From positions 62,001 to 126,000 of the forward strand of contig JAGCFW010000007.1 in NCBI GenBank assembly GCA_017649895.1: DNA of 64,000 bases, in the 5' to 3' direction. The notes beneath the pieces were generated by a model. It worked only from the letters and a program-made list of their open reading frames with translations, did not search any database and had not been told where the DNA came from. The translations under genes were made by a program, and so were the position numbers. Positions 62,327 to 64,000 of this stretch are shown piece after piece (the first letter of the stretch is position 1; each line of letters begins with the position of its first letter). The DNA is from Alphaproteobacteria bacterium (GTDB lineage Bacteria; Pseudomonadota; Alphaproteobacteria; UBA3830).

Positions 62327-62668
62327 ATGAAAAAGGTTGTAGTAGGCGCTGCGGCGTGTGTATGTTGTGTAGCAAATGGGGAGTTTGTGCATGAACTAAA
62401 TTCTGAGGCTAATGACAGATTAGCGTTAACTTGTATCAATAAAGAAAGAGATCATTGTCGTTCCTTACAAAAAAACGTCGATGATACAACAAACGCAGAC
62501 ATATTAAATCTTATAGAGGAGCAATTTCCTTTGTTATTTCAAATAGATTCTATCAATTGTGATGAACAAAAAGAAATTGTCAGTATTTTGAAGGATAGAT
62601 GGCAGTCCCAGGATTATACCTATGAGGATGAAAACGGTTGGAAGGCGACGTGGTCAAAATCTATATAA
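62327..62668 (+). CDS. Candidate radical-SAM-modified precursor peptide (Sec-exported)
   Basis: This 113-residue protein begins with a signal-peptide-like segment (MKKVVVGAAACVCCVANG) with cleavage about residue 18. It ends with an aromatic tail: Trp92, Tyr97, Tyr99, Trp105 and Trp109, including YED, WKA and WSK triads. Three-residue cyclophane RiPPs are made at aromatic-x-x triads of this kind by SPASM maturases like the next gene. That this is the substrate is inferred from position and composition. GAGGAG lies eight bases upstream. I do not recognise a family. Confidence 0.68.
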   Translation: MKKVVVGAAACVCCVANGEFVHELNSEANDRLALTCINKERDHCRSLQKNVDDTTNADILNLIEEQFPLLFQIDSINCDEQKEIVSILKDRWQSQDYTYEDENGWKATWSKSI

Positions 62669-62681
62669 TGGTAAAGAATTC

Positions 62682-62705
62682 AGAGGAGTAGAGGCATACT
62701 CCTCT
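62682..62705 (+). terminator. Hairpin between precursor and maturase genes
   Basis: AGAGGAGTA (62682-62690) pairs perfectly with TACTCCTCT (62697-62705) around a six-base loop, followed by ACTTTT. It could act as a partial terminator, raising precursor over enzyme. Confidence 0.68.
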
Positions 62706-62779
62706 ACTTTTCAAACAAAAAAACAATAAAACTATGAATATGATAGAGTTAGAGTTTGTTTTTGTAAAAAGAGAACAAA

Positions 62780-63934
62780 ATGAGATCAAATTTTAACATA
62801 ATTTTAAAGATTTCTGACAGTTGCCCCTTAGCTTGTGATTATTGCTATTACTTCAGAAATATAGTCTCAGAACATAAAAAACGCCCATTAAAAATATCAA
62901 TTAGGACTGTACAAGCAATCTGCAAAAGGATCAACGAATATAGTAAGTCTGTCGATATAAGTAAGGTGTTTTTTTCTCTACATGGGGGGGAGCCATTAAC
63001 TGTATGGAAACGATATTTTTGCAAAATTTGCGATGAATTAGAAAGAAATTTAACGGTCCCATACAAATTATTATTGCAGAGTAATGGTGTGTTGATCGAT
63101 GAAGAATGGATTAACATCTTAAAAAAATACAACGTTCAATTGGGAATTAGTATTGACGGACCAGAAAAGTATCAAAACGTTCACAGAAAATTAAAAAATG
63201 GAAAAGGCAGTTTCGAAATAGTTAATAGTAACATTCTGAAATGCATATCGAATGGTCTCAAACCAGGAGTATTATTAGTAATTGATCCCTATTTTAATCC
63301 AGAAGAGATTTTTAAATATGTTGTAGATGATTTAACAATAGAAGGCATGGATATCCTGATAAGAGACTATACTGTCGATACGATACCATCAGAACAATAC
63401 GTTCAAGATGTTAGCTCTTGTTTAAGTCGATGGATGGATTTGTGGTTGAACCATAATAATCCTAATTTGCATATTCGCTTGTTTGATAGCATGTTGCGAG
63501 TACTGCAGGGAAAGGGATCCTGTTTGGAATTTGGATTTAGGAATAATATCAATTCTATACCGACAGTTACTATATACACTGATGGAGAAATTTCTCCAGC
63601 TGATGAGTTGTCTTCAATAAGCAGTGACTTCATGAATATACAAAAAAATGTACATCAGAATAGTTTTGAAGAAGTATTTAAATTAAAAAAATTTGAGAAA
63701 ATTCGAGTTGCGTGTACTCAAGTTGCGGAAGAGTGTAAAGATTGCTATCTTCAAAACGTTTGCTGCGGAGGAGCTGGGTTATTGGAACGATATAGTTCTA
63801 AAAAAGGCTTTAGAAACAGAGGAGTATATTGTAAAGTTTGGAAAGACTTATTTACAAAGCTAATTGAAAAACTGTTACTTTCAGGATATTCCAGGGATAA
63901 GTTAATTAAAGTACTGCAGGGAATAAAATTGTGA
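62780..63934 (+). CDS. Radical SAM/SPASM peptide maturase (cyclophane-forming type)
   Basis: This 384-residue enzyme has the radical SAM cluster CPLACDYCYY (Cys15, Cys19, Cys22), SLHGGEPL and GISIDGPEKYQNVHR. The SPASM region has Cys312, Cys319, Cys322, Cys328 and Cys351 in CKDCYLQNVCCGG ... RYSSKKGFRNRGVYC, matching the C-terminal pattern of FxsB/XyeB/GrrM maturases that install C-C cross-links in peptides. GEISPADEL precedes it, as in that group. AAGAGAAC precedes the ATG. The last four bases overlap the next gene (GTGA). The substrate is inferred to be the gene just upstream. Confidence 0.88.
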   Translation: MRSNFNIILKISDSCPLACDYCYYFRNIVSEHKKRPLKISIRTVQAICKRINEYSKSVDISKVFFSLHGGEPLTVWKRYFCKICDELERNLTVPYKLLLQSNGVLIDEEWINILKKYNVQLGISIDGPEKYQNVHRKLKNGKGSFEIVNSNILKCISNGLKPGVLLVIDPYFNPEEIFKYVVDDLTIEGMDILIRDYTVDTIPSEQYVQDVSSCLSRWMDLWLNHNNPNLHIRLFDSMLRVLQGKGSCLEFGFRNNINSIPTVTIYTDGEISPADELSSISSDFMNIQKNVHQNSFEEVFKLKKFEKIRVACTQVAEECKDCYLQNVCCGGAGLLERYSSKKGFRNRGVYCKVWKDLFTKLIEKLLLSGYSRDKLIKVLQGIKL

Positions 63935-64000
63935 TCAGGCTGATTATAAGACAGTTTTTTGGTTTATGTGTGTTGTGTTTATCCGTTGAAGCAAAGATAT
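63931..64000 (+). CDS. N-terminus of a secreted protein coupled to the maturase
   Basis: A GTG at 63931 overlaps the maturase stop (GTGA), giving MIRLIIRQFFGLCVLCLSVEAKI, which looks like a Sec signal peptide with cleavage after VEA. Only 23 residues fit in the window. It is probably the next member of the peptide-modification locus, such as a periplasmic peptidase, transporter or receptor; the family cannot be told. Confidence 0.6.
   Translation, partial: MIRLIIRQFFGLCVLCLSVEAKI

Noticed and set aside
56488-64000. A second copy of the tRNA-Glu 3' end that would mark the right end of the element.
   Set aside because: No matching stretch was found by eye; the boundary is probably beyond the window.
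1-64000. CRISPR array, rRNA operon, insertion sequence or transposase.
   Set aside because: No regular spaced repeats, no rRNA-like segments and no transposase motif were seen.

Overview
The window is AT-rich, gene-dense chromosomal DNA from an alphaproteobacterium. The evidence is a DivL/CckA cell-cycle phosphorelay pair, HslV with the alphaproteobacterial N-terminal extension before its catalytic Thr, a short lipoprotein ending in a YPRxYP motif, a YfgM-BamB pair, an Mla lipid-transport set and a complete-looking poly-3-hydroxybutyrate (PHB) economy. Low GC and single-copy housekeeping genes fit a Holosporales- or Rickettsiales-like lineage, but the exact order cannot be fixed from sequence alone. 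No rRNA, CRISPR array or insertion sequence was seen.

Layout. 1-13.6 kb: pgsA (partial), ychF, PHB synthase phaC, a DivL-like pseudokinase with an AtpZ-like protein, a dapB-nth-hydrolase operon, a MATE pump, and terC-cckA. 13.6-28.6 kb: LptM-like lipoprotein, TlpA-like redoxin, hslVU, a four-gene drug/ABC-2 exporter, Hsp20, SIMPL protein, an unknown exported protein, rluC, alaS and the thiolase phaA. 28.7-46 kb: truA-valS, a TPR/cyclase signalling protein, a receiver-kinase protein lacking both phospho-acceptors, acetoacetyl-CoA synthetase, rsmA-surA, an acetyl-CoA-synthetase-like enzyme, an EAL phosphodiesterase, mutL, gpsA and a DUF4268 nuclease-like gene. 46.9-56.5 kb: tRNA-Val, tRNA-Arg, dedA, yfgM-bamB, mlaE-mlaF-mlaD-lipoprotein, PHB depolymerase phaZ, mlaA and tRNA-Glu.

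From 56.4 kb onward there is an integrative element at the 3' end of tRNA-Glu: tyrosine integrase, coiled-coil protein, AlpA regulator, TOPRIM primase and DUF927 helicase, then a block of CGGACA/TGTCCG repeats that looks like a replication origin. After it comes what looks like a ribosomally made, radical-SAM-modified peptide (RiPP) locus: a small Sec-exported protein with an aromatic tail, a hairpin, a SPASM-type radical SAM maturase of the cyclophane-forming kind, and a translationally coupled exported protein cut by the window end. The right end of the element is not in the window.

How the parts connect: phaA, aacS, phaC and phaZ make, recycle and break down PHB. DivL and CckA normally control the regulator CtrA. 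By eye, eight TTAA-N7-TTAA (CtrA-box-like) sites lie in intergenic regions next to divL, terC-cckA, phaA, the double-dead receiver-kinase, aacS, yfgM-bamB, phaZ/mlaA and the peptide locus, suggesting that PHB turnover and envelope lipid transport could be tied to cell-cycle control. This is inference and needs a genome-wide motif count.
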